Shown here piece by piece: positions 26,096 to 35,708 of a DNA stretch of 64,000 bases. The notes under the pieces are model-generated. The model searched no databases. It saw only the letters and a program-made list of their open reading frames with translations, and was not told the origin of the DNA. The stretch lies in contig NZ_FNYA01000007.1 in assembly GCF_900108955.1 (NCBI RefSeq), forward strand, positions 124,001-188,000. Direction: 5' to 3'. Source of the DNA: Flavobacterium terrigena (lineage in GTDB: Bacteria; Bacteroidota; Bacteroidia; Flavobacteriales; Flavobacteriaceae). Each line of letters opens with the position of its first letter. Positions within the stretch are counted from its first letter, which is position 1. The translations under genes were made by a program, and so were the position numbers.

Positions 26096-27337
26096 ATGAA
26101 GAATTTATTTCGAATCATTACACTATTACTAAGTACATTCGTCTTTTCTCAAGAGAAAGAAGTAGCTCCGCCATATAATATTAAAACGGTTTCTTTTTCT
26201 CAAAATGTAAATAATACGATTCCTTTTTTTAGATTAGGTGAAAATTTCGATTTACAATTTGACGATTTATACGGAAACGAAGCCGATTACTATTATACAA
26301 TTGAACAATATAATTACGATTGGACACCAAGTCAATTACTAAAAAACGAATATTTAAATGGCTTAGACAATCAGCGTATTCAAAACTATCAGAACTCGTT
26401 AAATTGCTTGCAAATCTATTCACATTATACCTTAAGTTTCCCAAATAAGTTCAATCAGATTACTAAAAGCGGGAATTATATCGTGAAAATTTTCGATGAT
26501 GAACAAGAAATTGTTTTCTCTAAAAAATTCATTCTTTATGAAGACAACACATCTGTAGGAATTACCATCAGACGTTCTCGTGATATGGAAACACTGTATC
26601 AAAAACAAAACATTGAGTTTTTCATCGACTACAAAGACAAACCATTACAAAATCCGAAAGAAAATATTAAAGTTTCCATTTATCAAAACGGTAAATTCAG
26701 CAATGCCATTCATAATATTAAACCGCAATATACCATTGGCACACAAATGATTTACAGATACAATAAAGAAACACAATTTTGGGCTGGAAATGAGTTTTTA
26801 AATTTCGAAAATAAAAACATTCGTGGTACAACAAACTCGGTTTTTAAAGTTACAACTGGCGATATTTATAATTCGTATTTATACACTAACGAAGCTCGAA
26901 AAAATAAAATTTACACCTATTTTCCAGACATCAACGGAAACTTTTTCGTCAATAATTTAAATTCTACACAAAACACTATAGAAGCAGATTATTCTTGGGT
27001 GTATTTTAGTTTACTTTCCGATGTAAATCCGCTAGAAAAATCGGTTTATGTTACTGGAATGTTTAATAATTATCAGATTTCAGACGAATTTAAAATGGAA
27101 TATAACCAAGAAACTAAATTATTTGAAAAACCAATATTATTAAAACAAGGATTTACCAATTACCAGTATACTTTAGTTGATAAAAACGGTAAAATTGACG
27201 AACAAAATGCCATTGATGGGAACTTCTATCAAACTGAAAATGAATACATTGTTTTAGTTTATTATAAAGGTGGCGCAGAACGTTACGACAGAATTATCGG
27301 AATTGGAAGAGCAAATAGCACAGAGATAAAAAATTAA
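26096..27337 (+). CDS. Type IX secretion system Plug protein (DUF5103)
   Basis: 413 residues. Signal peptide (FRIITLLLSTFVFSQ), then the DUF5103 pattern: GENFDLQFDDLYGNEADYYY, YDWTPSQLLKNEYLNG, and a C-terminal half with WVYFSL and a glycoside-binding-like VYVTGMFNNYQ segment. DUF5103 is the Plug protein reported to close the SprA translocon of the type IX secretion system. With gldB and gldC nearby, this supports a gliding flavobacterium. The neighbouring apaG is probably unrelated in function. Confidence 0.85.
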   Translation: MKNLFRIITLLLSTFVFSQEKEVAPPYNIKTVSFSQNVNNTIPFFRLGENFDLQFDDLYGNEADYYYTIEQYNYDWTPSQLLKNEYLNGLDNQRIQNYQNSLNCLQIYSHYTLSFPNKFNQITKSGNYIVKIFDDEQEIVFSKKFILYEDNTSVGITIRRSRDMETLYQKQNIEFFIDYKDKPLQNPKENIKVSIYQNGKFSNAIHNIKPQYTIGTQMIYRYNKETQFWAGNEFLNFENKNIRGTTNSVFKVTTGDIYNSYLYTNEARKNKIYTYFPDINGNFFVNNLNSTQNTIEADYSWVYFSLLSDVNPLEKSVYVTGMFNNYQISDEFKMEYNQETKLFEKPILLKQGFTNYQYTLVDKNGKIDEQNAIDGNFYQTENEYIVLVYYKGGAERYDRIIGIGRANSTEIKN

Positions 27338-27388
27338 CATTTAGTTTTATTTATTTTTCAGTAACTTTGATTTAACTAAAAACAGAAG

Positions 27389-27775
27389 ATGGTTACTCAA
27401 ATCACAAGTGGTATAAAAATTTCGGTTGCAACTCGTTTCGAGGGCACTTATTATAAAGAATATAAAATGCTTTATGCATTTTCTTATGAAATTACCATAG
27501 AAAATTTGAGCACAGATATTGTACAATTACAAGCGCGTCATTGGGAAATTCTCGATTCTTTAAACTTTACCGAAATGGTAGATGGTGAAGGCGTGGTTGG
27601 ACAAACTCCAATTATTATTCCTGGCGATAAATACGTCTATTCTTCTGGTTGCATGTTGCATTCAACAATTGGTGCGATGCATGGTTTCTATACGATGCTA
27701 AACTTTACAACTTCTGAAAACTTTGAAGTTAAAATTCCTACTTTTAAACTTAGTGTTCCTTTTGCGATAAGTTAA
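27389..27775 (+). CDS. apaG: ApaG domain protein
   Basis: 128 residues, the usual ApaG size. The core has YAFSYEITIENLS, QLQARHWEILDS, VDGEGVVGQTPII and GCMLHSTIGAMHGFY, all conserved ApaG blocks. ApaG is a fibronectin-III-like fold linked to cobalt/magnesium handling in enterobacteria; the biochemical role is still unclear. It sits 51 bases after the T9SS Plug gene and about 100 bases before pruA. Confidence 0.92.
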   Translation: MVTQITSGIKISVATRFEGTYYKEYKMLYAFSYEITIENLSTDIVQLQARHWEILDSLNFTEMVDGEGVVGQTPIIIPGDKYVYSSGCMLHSTIGAMHGFYTMLNFTTSENFEVKIPTFKLSVPFAIS

Positions 27776-27879
27776 AATTATTTATTTTAGAATTCAATTT
27801 ATCCTTTGTACTTTTGTACTAGTTTTTAGCACATAGCTGAATATCTTAAAAACACGTCTAACAAATAACAAACTAAATA

Positions 27880-29505
27880 ATGTTAAAAGGATTTTTTAAT
27901 ATACCAAAAGCGGTAAACGAGCCTGTTAAAGGTTACGCACCAAATTCTCCAGAAAAAACAAGAGTTTTAGAAGCTTACAAAGCGATGTGGAATACGAAAA
28001 TTGATGTGCCTTTATATATTGGTTCAGAAGAAATTTTCACTGGAAATACTAAAAATATGTCGGCGCCACATGATCACCAACACATTGTTGGAACGTATCA
28101 TTTAGCTGAAAAATCTCATGTAGAAAAAGCTATTGCTAATGCTTTAGAAAGCAGAACAAAATGGGCTAATATGGCTTGGGAACAACGTGCAGCTATCTTT
28201 TTAAAAGCAGCTGAATTAATCGCTGGACCATACAGAGCAAAAATAAATGCAGCAACAATGATTGCGCAATCTAAAACCATTCACCAAGCAGAAATTGATG
28301 CGTCTTGTGAATTAATCGACTTCTTACGTTTCAACGTAGAGTTTATGACTCAAATTTACGCAGATCAACCGGCATCAAACTCAGATATGTGGAACAGAGT
28401 TGAATACAGACCTTTAGAAGGTTTTGTTTATGCGGTTACGCCTTTCAACTTTACAGCAATTGCAGCAAATTTACCTGCAAGTGCGGCATTAATGGGTAAC
28501 GTTGTAGTTTGGAAACCAAGTGATAGTCAAGTATTTTCTGCAAAAATCATTATTGATGTTTTCAAAGAAGCTGGAGTTCCTGATGGTGTAATTAATGTTG
28601 TTTTTGGTGATCCTGTTATGATTACGGATACGGTTTTAGCATCACCTGATTTCGCTGGAATTCACTATACTGGTTCAACATTTATCTTCAAAGAAATTTG
28701 GAAAAAAATTGGAGAAAACATTCACAATTATAAAACTTACCCAAGAATCGTAGGTGAAACTGGTGGAAAAGATTTCATTATCGCTCACCCATCAGCAAAC
28801 GTAAAACAAGTTACAACAGCTATCACTCGTGGTGCTTTTGAATTCCAAGGTCAGAAATGTTCAGCAGCCTCAAGAGCTTATATTCCTCAAAGTTTATGGC
28901 CAGCAGTTAAAGAACAATTGATTGCAGATGTTGCAACAATGAAAATGGGTTCACCAGAAGATTTTTCAAACTTCATTACAGCAGTTATTCACGAAGGTTC
29001 ATTTAATAAATTAGCTGGTTTTATTGACCAAGCTAAAAAAGATGCGGATGCAGAAATTATTATTGGTGGAAACTATGATAAATCTAAAGGTTACTTTATT
29101 GAGCCAACAGTTATCGTAACAACAAACCCAAAATATGCGACAATGGAAACAGAACTTTTCGGACCAGTTATTACAATTTATGTATACGAAGATGCGAAAT
29201 GGTCTGAAACATTAACTTTAGTAGATCAAACTTCTGAATACGCATTAACTGGAGCTGTTTTAAGTACAGATCGTTATGCAATTGAAGAAGCAACTGTAGC
29301 TTTACAAAATGCTGCTGGAAACTTCTATATCAACGACAAACCAACTGGTGCTGTTGTAGGTATGCAACCATTTGGTGGAGCAAGAGCTTCAGGAACAAAT
29401 GACAAAGCAGGTTCTGCACAAAACTTATTACGTTGGGTTTCTCCAAGAACAATTAAAGAAACTTTTGTTACACCAGAACATTATAGCTATCCATTTTTAG
29501 GATAA
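27880..29505 (+). CDS. pruA: L-glutamate gamma-semialdehyde dehydrogenase
   Basis: 541 residues. Aldehyde dehydrogenase fold with the catalytic Cys in FEFQGQKCSAASRAY and the general base Glu in RIVGETGGKDF. The cofactor region TGSTFIFKEIW, together with the total length, matches the stand-alone PruA type (delta-1-pyrroline-5-carboxylate dehydrogenase). It performs the second step of proline breakdown to glutamate. The proline dehydrogenase gene is not in the window. A strong terminator follows 18 bases after the stop. Confidence 0.93.
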   Translation: MLKGFFNIPKAVNEPVKGYAPNSPEKTRVLEAYKAMWNTKIDVPLYIGSEEIFTGNTKNMSAPHDHQHIVGTYHLAEKSHVEKAIANALESRTKWANMAWEQRAAIFLKAAELIAGPYRAKINAATMIAQSKTIHQAEIDASCELIDFLRFNVEFMTQIYADQPASNSDMWNRVEYRPLEGFVYAVTPFNFTAIAANLPASAALMGNVVVWKPSDSQVFSAKIIIDVFKEAGVPDGVINVVFGDPVMITDTVLASPDFAGIHYTGSTFIFKEIWKKIGENIHNYKTYPRIVGETGGKDFIIAHPSANVKQVTTAITRGAFEFQGQKCSAASRAYIPQSLWPAVKEQLIADVATMKMGSPEDFSNFITAVIHEGSFNKLAGFIDQAKKDADAEIIIGGNYDKSKGYFIEPTVIVTTNPKYATMETELFGPVITIYVYEDAKWSETLTLVDQTSEYALTGAVLSTDRYAIEEATVALQNAAGNFYINDKPTGAVVGMQPFGGARASGTNDKAGSAQNLLRWVSPRTIKETFVTPEHYSYPFLG

Positions 29506-29523
29506 TCTTTAATTATCAGATAT

Positions 29524-29557
29524 AAAAAATGCCAAGTGAGAACTTGGCATTTTTTTA
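29524..29557 (+). terminator. Terminator after pruA
   Basis: Stem AAAATGCCAAGT / ACTTGGCATTTT with a GAGA loop and a T run. Confidence 0.9.
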
Positions 29558-29562
29558 TGTAA

Positions 29563-29841
29563 TTAATTTCGGCTTTTAATGAAACAAATAATATTATAAA
29601 CGCTAATACCCAGCCAAGCGATAAGTAATATAATTCCAACAGGAATAGTTACTAAACAAAGCCATCCAAAACTCATAAAAACACTATTTCCTTCATGAAC
29701 TCGTTCTCCTGTAACAATACCTTCAAAATAGCTTCCAACGAAAGCTAAAATAACTGGAAAAAAAGCAACTAAAGCCAATAAAATAATTCCTAATACTATT
29801 TTATAAAAGTCTTTAAATTGATGAATAAAAATTAATTTCAT
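29563..29841 (-). CDS. Small two-helix membrane protein, unknown
   Basis: 92 residues. Two strongly hydrophobic segments (IVLGIILLALVAFFPVILAF and a second near residues 58-82) flank a short loop with YFEGIVTGERVHEGN. No family is recognised. It lies 15 bases downstream of the AsmA-like gene on the same strand, so it may be co-transcribed with it. It is convergent with pruA. Confidence 0.55.
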   Translation of the reverse strand: MKLIFIHQFKDFYKIVLGIILLALVAFFPVILAFVGSYFEGIVTGERVHEGNSVFMSFGWLCLVTIPVGIILLIAWLGISVYNIICFIKSRN

Positions 29842-29855
29842 TTTTGAGAAATTAA

Positions 29856-32435
29856 CTATTCTTTTTTCTTCTTACCAAATAAACCTTTAATTCCATCTTT
29901 TATAGCACCACCAACTTGCTCTTTTGGAGTTGTTGTAGTTTTTGTAGAATCGGTTGGTTTTTTTCCTCCAATAATATTAGACAATGCCCCAGTTCCTTGA
30001 CTTAACAACTTGTCTTTTTGCATTTTTACTAATTGTGTCGTCAAGTTTTTAGTCGCACTTTGTAAATCGGTTGTAATTTTTGGCGATTTGAAAGTTCCGT
30101 TCATTAATGCATTTACTGGAATACTTTCAATTTTCTTAGCGTCAGCTGGAGTTAGTTTCGCAATTAAGTTATTCACATCTTTTCCTAAATATTTAGTAGG
30201 AACATCAAACTTTAAGTCGTATTTCATACTTTGGTCAAAGCCATGAGAACCTGCAATTTGAACAGAAATGTCTTTATGTTTTAAGGTAAATGGTTTTACC
30301 GAAACTTTTCCATTATCAAAAGTTAATGCCGCTTTTACATCTTTCAAATTAATATCTTTTAAATCTAAGAATGTAGCTTTACTACTTAATTCTGATAATA
30401 AAGTTGATTTGTTTTTATTTAATGAACCTTGTAAAATACTCGCAAATAAATCTCCTGAAATACTTTTGATATCTGGCATCATACTTTGCGTTAAATTACC
30501 ATTTAATTTAATAGTAGAATTCATTTTACCACTAATTACATCAGCAATTGGAGTAATCGCTTTCAATGTATTTAACATAGAAAAAGTTTGGCTAATATCA
30601 ACCGTATTTAATCCTAAATCCATATCGAAAGTTGGAATTTTTCCTTTAGTTGAAACCAATCCGTTTAAACCAATTTTCCCACCAAAAACATCCATTGTTA
30701 AACCTTTCAAGTTTACGGCTTGGTCGCGAATAATTAATGTTCCCGCAACATTTTTCAGATTTAAATTATCGTAAATTACGGTTGTTGCTTTTGCAGTTAA
30801 AGTACAATCTAAGAAACTTGGAATTTTAACTTGTTCTGTAGTTTTCTTTCCTTCATCATTAGTTGTTGTCGTTGGCGCCATAAAATCGGACACCGCAAAA
30901 AGAGAAGAATTTAAGTTGAAATTCCCTTTTAAGATTTGATTTTTAAACAAAAATCCATAGAAATTATCTAAACTTCCTGAAACATTTATATCCGATTTTC
31001 CTGTTTTCGCTTGTAATTTATTCAAGTTAATTCGAGTTGGATTAAATGATACATCGGCAACAGCTACACTAACTGGTTTTGCCATTTCTGGTCCAGCATA
31101 ATTGAATCCTGTTAAGTTGATATTTCCAGAATTTTTAATGTTTTGATACTGACTTGTTTCAACCGATTTCATATCGAAAGCTGTTTTTACATCTGCTCTT
31201 AAAATTCCATTTAGTGGTTTATCTAATTTTACAGGGTACGCTTTTGAAACATTCGCTAAATTAATTACACCTTTTAAAGCGGCATCAACATTCGGATTTT
31301 CAGCTAAGTTTTTCACATGAGCACTTGCATTAAAAACATCTTGATCAATAGCAAAAGACAACTTATCTAAATCAACGAAAGTGTCATTCATTAAACCTGT
31401 TTCGTTCACAATATGCGTGTCAATATGAATATTCTTAACCGATTTTGGTAAGTCTTTATATTTGAAAGAAGCGTTGTTTGACAACATTTCTATATTAAAA
31501 GTAGGAACAGTTGTATCGGTTAAATCACCTTTTACTTTTCCTTTTACTTCAAATTTTCCAGTCGTTTCAACATCTGCTAAATTTCCAGCATATTGAGCAG
31601 GAATTAAGCCTAAAAAGTTTTTAAAATCTGAAGATGGTGTGTTGAAAGTTAAATCGTACACCTGACCTTTTTCAACCATTTGAATAAATCCATTGAAATT
31701 TAATGGCAATTGATTGATTAAAGCTTTATTTTCTTTGAACGTGTATTTACTATTTTTCAAATCGATTCCTAAAACGGCATCCAAAGAAATTTTTACGTTA
31801 CGCATAAAATTACTTTTATCCATATCGAAAGTTAAGTTGGCTGTTGTTTTCGTATCTAAATCTAAAACATCTTGTTCAAAATTTCCAGTTCCTTCATGAT
31901 TGATACTATCTAAAACCATTTTCATTTTGGAAGCTTCATCTTTATAAGTGAATTTTAAATTTTCCACTTCATAATTCTGAATGCTTAACGCGAAAGGTTT
32001 TTCTTTTTTATCAGTTTCTTTTTCGTCGGTTTTTAAGGCAATATCATAATTACCAACACCGTCTTTATTGAAAAGTATATTTAATTTTGTGTTTTCTGTA
32101 CTAATAGATTCGATTTTCATTGGTTCTTTTTCACCATTGAATAATTCCATCATACTCATTTTTAAGCTGATTTTATCTGAATATACTAACGTATCACCTT
32201 CAAATGGCGCTTTGTTAATGATACTCATTTTATCTAAAGTTACATTGGCTTGTGGAAAACTTTTAAATAAGTTTAAACTTACATCTTCCAAACCAACTTT
32301 AGCATTTACATTTTTATTTATGGTTTCAACAATTTTTGCTTTGATTTTATCTTTAAACAAAAAAGGTACTGCCGCTAAAACAATTACAAGTGATAGCAAC
32401 GTAATTCCCGACCATTTTAAAACTTTTTTCAACAT
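29856..32435 (-). CDS. AsmA-like envelope protein
   Basis: 859 residues from the ATG at 32435; an upstream ATG at 32528 would add 31 residues before a perfect N-terminal anchor and is rejected. One membrane helix (GITLLSLVIVLAAVPFLF) is followed by a large periplasmic region with repeated beta-strand patterns and the C-terminal AsmA motif (TAFDMKSV..., GKMNSTIKLNG, PFTLKHKDISVQIAG). AsmA-like proteins are thought to bridge the periplasm and move phospholipids to the outer membrane. The tail is Lys/Thr-rich. It is downstream of sppA, but a terminator separates them. Confidence 0.85.
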   Translation of the reverse strand: MLKKVLKWSGITLLSLVIVLAAVPFLFKDKIKAKIVETINKNVNAKVGLEDVSLNLFKSFPQANVTLDKMSIINKAPFEGDTLVYSDKISLKMSMMELFNGEKEPMKIESISTENTKLNILFNKDGVGNYDIALKTDEKETDKKEKPFALSIQNYEVENLKFTYKDEASKMKMVLDSINHEGTGNFEQDVLDLDTKTTANLTFDMDKSNFMRNVKISLDAVLGIDLKNSKYTFKENKALINQLPLNFNGFIQMVEKGQVYDLTFNTPSSDFKNFLGLIPAQYAGNLADVETTGKFEVKGKVKGDLTDTTVPTFNIEMLSNNASFKYKDLPKSVKNIHIDTHIVNETGLMNDTFVDLDKLSFAIDQDVFNASAHVKNLAENPNVDAALKGVINLANVSKAYPVKLDKPLNGILRADVKTAFDMKSVETSQYQNIKNSGNINLTGFNYAGPEMAKPVSVAVADVSFNPTRINLNKLQAKTGKSDINVSGSLDNFYGFLFKNQILKGNFNLNSSLFAVSDFMAPTTTTNDEGKKTTEQVKIPSFLDCTLTAKATTVIYDNLNLKNVAGTLIIRDQAVNLKGLTMDVFGGKIGLNGLVSTKGKIPTFDMDLGLNTVDISQTFSMLNTLKAITPIADVISGKMNSTIKLNGNLTQSMMPDIKSISGDLFASILQGSLNKNKSTLLSELSSKATFLDLKDINLKDVKAALTFDNGKVSVKPFTLKHKDISVQIAGSHGFDQSMKYDLKFDVPTKYLGKDVNNLIAKLTPADAKKIESIPVNALMNGTFKSPKITTDLQSATKNLTTQLVKMQKDKLLSQGTGALSNIIGGKKPTDSTKTTTTPKEQVGGAIKDGIKGLFGKKKKE

Positions 32436-32513
32436 ATGAATGAATTTTTGAATATTTTTTTTAATAACTACAAAGTTAGTACCAAAGTACAAAAACTTAA
32501 CCAAATTATTGTT

Positions 32514-32550
32514 AAAAAAAAACGCCAAACTTATTAAGAATGGCGTTTTT
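32514..32550 (-). terminator. Terminator between sppA and the AsmA-like gene
   Basis: AAAAACGCCA / TGGCGTTTTT stem; the A run on the plus strand gives the T run for the minus-strand sppA transcript. Confidence 0.85.
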
Positions 32551-32570
32551 GTATTAGTTTTTATTAGTTT

Positions 32571-34343
32571 TTACAAACTCAAATCGAAAGGCATAAGCAT
32601 TTGCACGCCTTTTCTGTTTTGCATTTCTTTCATTTTTTTAAGCAAACTATAATTTTCTTCACCTAATTCTTCTTTCATTATTGTTTCCTTAGATTTATAA
32701 ATACTTGCACCAGCTAATCCTTCTAAAAACTCATTGAAGTTTTTCTTGTATTCTGGATAGTTTTCTGTTCTGAAACTCTTTGTTTTTCCTAAACTAGCAG
32801 CGTGAGCAATAGCTGCATCTAAATTTCCTATTTTATCTACTAAGCCATTTTTAATCGCATCCGAACCTGTCCAAACTCTACCTTGTGCAATAGCATCCAC
32901 TTGATCGAAAGTCATTTTTCTTCCTACTGCAACTCTATTCACAAACGTCTTATAAATTTGATCAACACCTTCTAAAGCAAATGTTTTGTATTCTTCAGAA
33001 ATTGGTTCAAAAACACTATAACCGATTGCGTTTTTGTGTGTTTGTACTTGTTCTGCATTTACTCCATATTTTGTAGCAAATCCGTGCGCATTTGGCATCA
33101 TTCCAAACACTCCAATTGAACCCGTAATTGTTGTTGGTTCTGCAAAAATGGTATTCGCATTACAAGCAATGTAATATCCGCCAGAAGCTGCTAAATTACC
33201 CATTGAAACCACAACTGGTTTTACTTTTTTAGTCAATTCAATTTCTCTCCAAATTAACTCTGAAACCAAAGCACTTCCACCTGGACTATCAATACGAAGT
33301 ACAATTGCTTTAACATCTTCGTCTTCTCTTGCTTCTTTCAAAGAACGATTTATTGAACCTTCTCCAATATAATCTACATCACCTTCTCCACCTCTAATTT
33401 CTCCTTGTGCATAAATAACCGCAATAATATCATCTTTAGTAAAATCTTCAGATTTTGTAGATGAATGATCAACGTAATCTGTAATAGAAATTGATTCCAC
33501 ATCTTCGTCTTCTTTTACTTTCAATTTGGTTTTCAACATATCATTGAACTCATCTTCATAAGCCACCTTATCCACCAATTTTTGTTGTAATGCCATTTGT
33601 GGTGTTCTTGCTAATAATCCATCAGCAATTACATTTAATTGAGCCACAGAAATGTTTCTGTTTTTTGCAATATCTTTTACGATGGTTTGCCAAACCGATT
33701 GCAATAAAACAGTCACTTGCTCTCTGTTTTCTGGACTAATTTCTTGAGCTAAGTAAGGTTCCACTGCACTTTTAAACTTTCCATGACGAATGATTTCCAT
33801 TTTTAAACCCGTTTGATCTTGGAAATTTTTAAAGAATAACAATTCCGTACCTAAACCTTTAAAATCAACTTCTCCAGCAGGATTTAAATATACCGCATCT
33901 GCAATTGAACTGATATAATATTCTTTTTGGGAAAAAATATTAGCATACGCATATACAAACTTCTTCGATTTTTTAAAATCTTCTAGTTTGTCTCTCAATT
34001 CTTTACTTTGAGCTAAACCTAAACTAGATTGATTATTTACAAGTGTAATTCCCTTAATTTTATCATCTGTTTTTGCCGCATCAATAGCTTTTAAAACTTC
34101 AACAAAACCAACTTTGTCCTTATCTAACATTAAAGAACTAAACGGACTATCCGATTCGTATTTCCCAGCATAATCGAATTTAATTTTCGCTAAATCTAAC
34201 TGAATAACCGAATTATCTTTCAATTTTACCTTATCCTCACCACTTCCTAATAATGCGCCAAGTCCAATCAATAAGAAAAAACTAAGCAACATAAATAAAA
34301 ATATTCCTACAACTGTAGCAAAAACGCTCTTAAAAAAATTCAT
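32571..34343 (-). CDS. sppA: Signal peptide peptidase SppA, 67K type
   Basis: 590 residues, the long two-domain form. An N-terminal membrane anchor is followed by the first S49 domain, whose ADAVYLNPAGEVDFKG block lies near the catalytic Lys. The second domain has RIDSPGGSALVSELIW and the nucleophile region GNLAASGGYYIAC, then TTITGSIGVFG. It degrades cleaved signal peptides at the inner membrane. A terminator follows, and it is divergent from the folK fusion. Confidence 0.92.
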   Translation of the reverse strand: MNFFKSVFATVVGIFLFMLLSFFLLIGLGALLGSGEDKVKLKDNSVIQLDLAKIKFDYAGKYESDSPFSSLMLDKDKVGFVEVLKAIDAAKTDDKIKGITLVNNQSSLGLAQSKELRDKLEDFKKSKKFVYAYANIFSQKEYYISSIADAVYLNPAGEVDFKGLGTELLFFKNFQDQTGLKMEIIRHGKFKSAVEPYLAQEISPENREQVTVLLQSVWQTIVKDIAKNRNISVAQLNVIADGLLARTPQMALQQKLVDKVAYEDEFNDMLKTKLKVKEDEDVESISITDYVDHSSTKSEDFTKDDIIAVIYAQGEIRGGEGDVDYIGEGSINRSLKEAREDEDVKAIVLRIDSPGGSALVSELIWREIELTKKVKPVVVSMGNLAASGGYYIACNANTIFAEPTTITGSIGVFGMMPNAHGFATKYGVNAEQVQTHKNAIGYSVFEPISEEYKTFALEGVDQIYKTFVNRVAVGRKMTFDQVDAIAQGRVWTGSDAIKNGLVDKIGNLDAAIAHAASLGKTKSFRTENYPEYKKNFNEFLEGLAGASIYKSKETIMKEELGEENYSLLKKMKEMQNRKGVQMLMPFDLSL

Positions 34344-34456
34344 AATTATTATTTTATATACTGATAAGTAGCTTTTTGAGTGAATTTGTTACATGTTCAT
34401 AAAAAAATATTTTTTGTAAAGTATAAGTCTAAAATTGTTTGTTAATTTGCCTTTAC

Positions 34457-34527
34457 ATGAAATCGCTAATTAAGAACAATTTGTTGAAAACAAAATCAAA
34501 TGAAGGTAAAGCGATAACATTTGTCAT
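34457..34527 (+). repeat. Dispersed palindromic repeat, copy 2 (most diverged)
   Basis: Outer arms ATGAAATCGC and GCGATAACAT with inner hairpin TTTGTT-gaa-AACAAA. It has the same layout as the copies at 5433, 62690 and 63321. It lies between the divergent sppA and folK genes, ending 24 bases before the folK start. Confidence 0.75.
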
Positions 34528-34551
34528 TTTAAAAACAATTATTATCTTCAA

Positions 34552-35688
34552 ATGAAATCACAAAACACAATTATACTTTCTTTAGGTACAAATATGGGTC
34601 ACAAATTGGAAAATTTGCTAACCTGCATAGATGCCATTCATCATACTATTGCTACAACAATTAAAGTTTCAAAAGTCTACGAAACACCAGCTTGGGGATT
34701 TGATGGCGAAGCATTTTATAATTGTGCGGTGAAAATTCATACCTATAAATCGGCCCCAAAAATATTGAGTCAGATTTTAAAATTAGAAAAAGAATTAGGT
34801 CGAGTTAGAAGTCATTCTGGAAATTACGAATCGAGAAAAATTGACATTGATATCATTTCATTTAACGATGAAATTATTGAATCTGAAAACCTAAACATTC
34901 CACATATTCACTTACATAATAGAAAATTTGTTTTGTTTCCTTTGCGAGATGTTGCTCCGAAATGGAATCATCCAAAATTGAATAAATCTATTTCTGAACT
35001 GATTCTTTCTTGTGAAGATGAATCTGAAATTACAGAAATCGGACAGTTAAAAAATCCAATAGAAAATTTAGATTTCCAACAACTGAATTACATTGCTATT
35101 GAAGGAAATATTGGCGCTGGAAAAACCACCTTAGCCACAAAAATTGCAGAAGATTGTAATGCTAAAACCGTTTTAGAACGTTTTGCAGATAATCCGTTTT
35201 TACCCAAATTTTATAAAGATCAAAGCAGATATGCTTTTCCGTTAGAAATGTCTTTTTTAGCCGATCGATACCAACAATTATCAGATGATTTGGCCCAATT
35301 TGATTTGTTTAAAGATTTTGTGGTGGCTGATTATCATATATTTAAATCGATTATTTTTGCAAAAGTTACGTTGCAAGAAGACGAATTTCGTTTATACAAA
35401 ACCATGTTTGACATCATGTATAAAGAAATGCCAAAACCCGATTTATATGTGTATTTGTATCAAAACACCGAGCGTTTATTGGCCAATATCAAAAAACGTG
35501 GAAGAAATTACGAGCAAGAAATTCCTGCAGAATATTTAGAAAAAATCAATCGTGGTTATTTAGATTACATCAAATCGCAAGCCGATTTAAACGTCTTAAT
35601 TATTGATATTTCCGATTTAGATTTCGTTAAAAAACAGAACGATTACGTTTTTATTTTGAATGAGATTAAAAAGAAAATAGAGAATTAG
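34552..35688 (+). CDS. folK: Fusion: HPPK (FolK) + deoxynucleoside kinase
   Basis: 378 residues. Residues 1 to about 150 are 6-hydroxymethyl-dihydropterin pyrophosphokinase (LSLGTNMGHKLENL, YETPAWGFDGEAFYNC, GRVRSHSGNYESRKIDIDI, HIHLHNRKFVLFPL). Residues of about 180-378 are a deoxynucleoside kinase with P-loop EGNIGAGKTTLATKIA and the MSFLADRYQQL and KKRGRNYEQEIPAEYL lid blocks. One chain thus joins folate synthesis to deoxynucleoside salvage. I recall the same fusion from other Bacteroidetes. No internal stop or frame change is seen. Confidence 0.9.
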   Translation: MKSQNTIILSLGTNMGHKLENLLTCIDAIHHTIATTIKVSKVYETPAWGFDGEAFYNCAVKIHTYKSAPKILSQILKLEKELGRVRSHSGNYESRKIDIDIISFNDEIIESENLNIPHIHLHNRKFVLFPLRDVAPKWNHPKLNKSISELILSCEDESEITEIGQLKNPIENLDFQQLNYIAIEGNIGAGKTTLATKIAEDCNAKTVLERFADNPFLPKFYKDQSRYAFPLEMSFLADRYQQLSDDLAQFDLFKDFVVADYHIFKSIIFAKVTLQEDEFRLYKTMFDIMYKEMPKPDLYVYLYQNTERLLANIKKRGRNYEQEIPAEYLEKINRGYLDYIKSQADLNVLIIDISDLDFVKKQNDYVFILNEIKKKIEN

Positions 35689-35708
35689 CACTTTTTGTGA
35701 AGCTGAAT

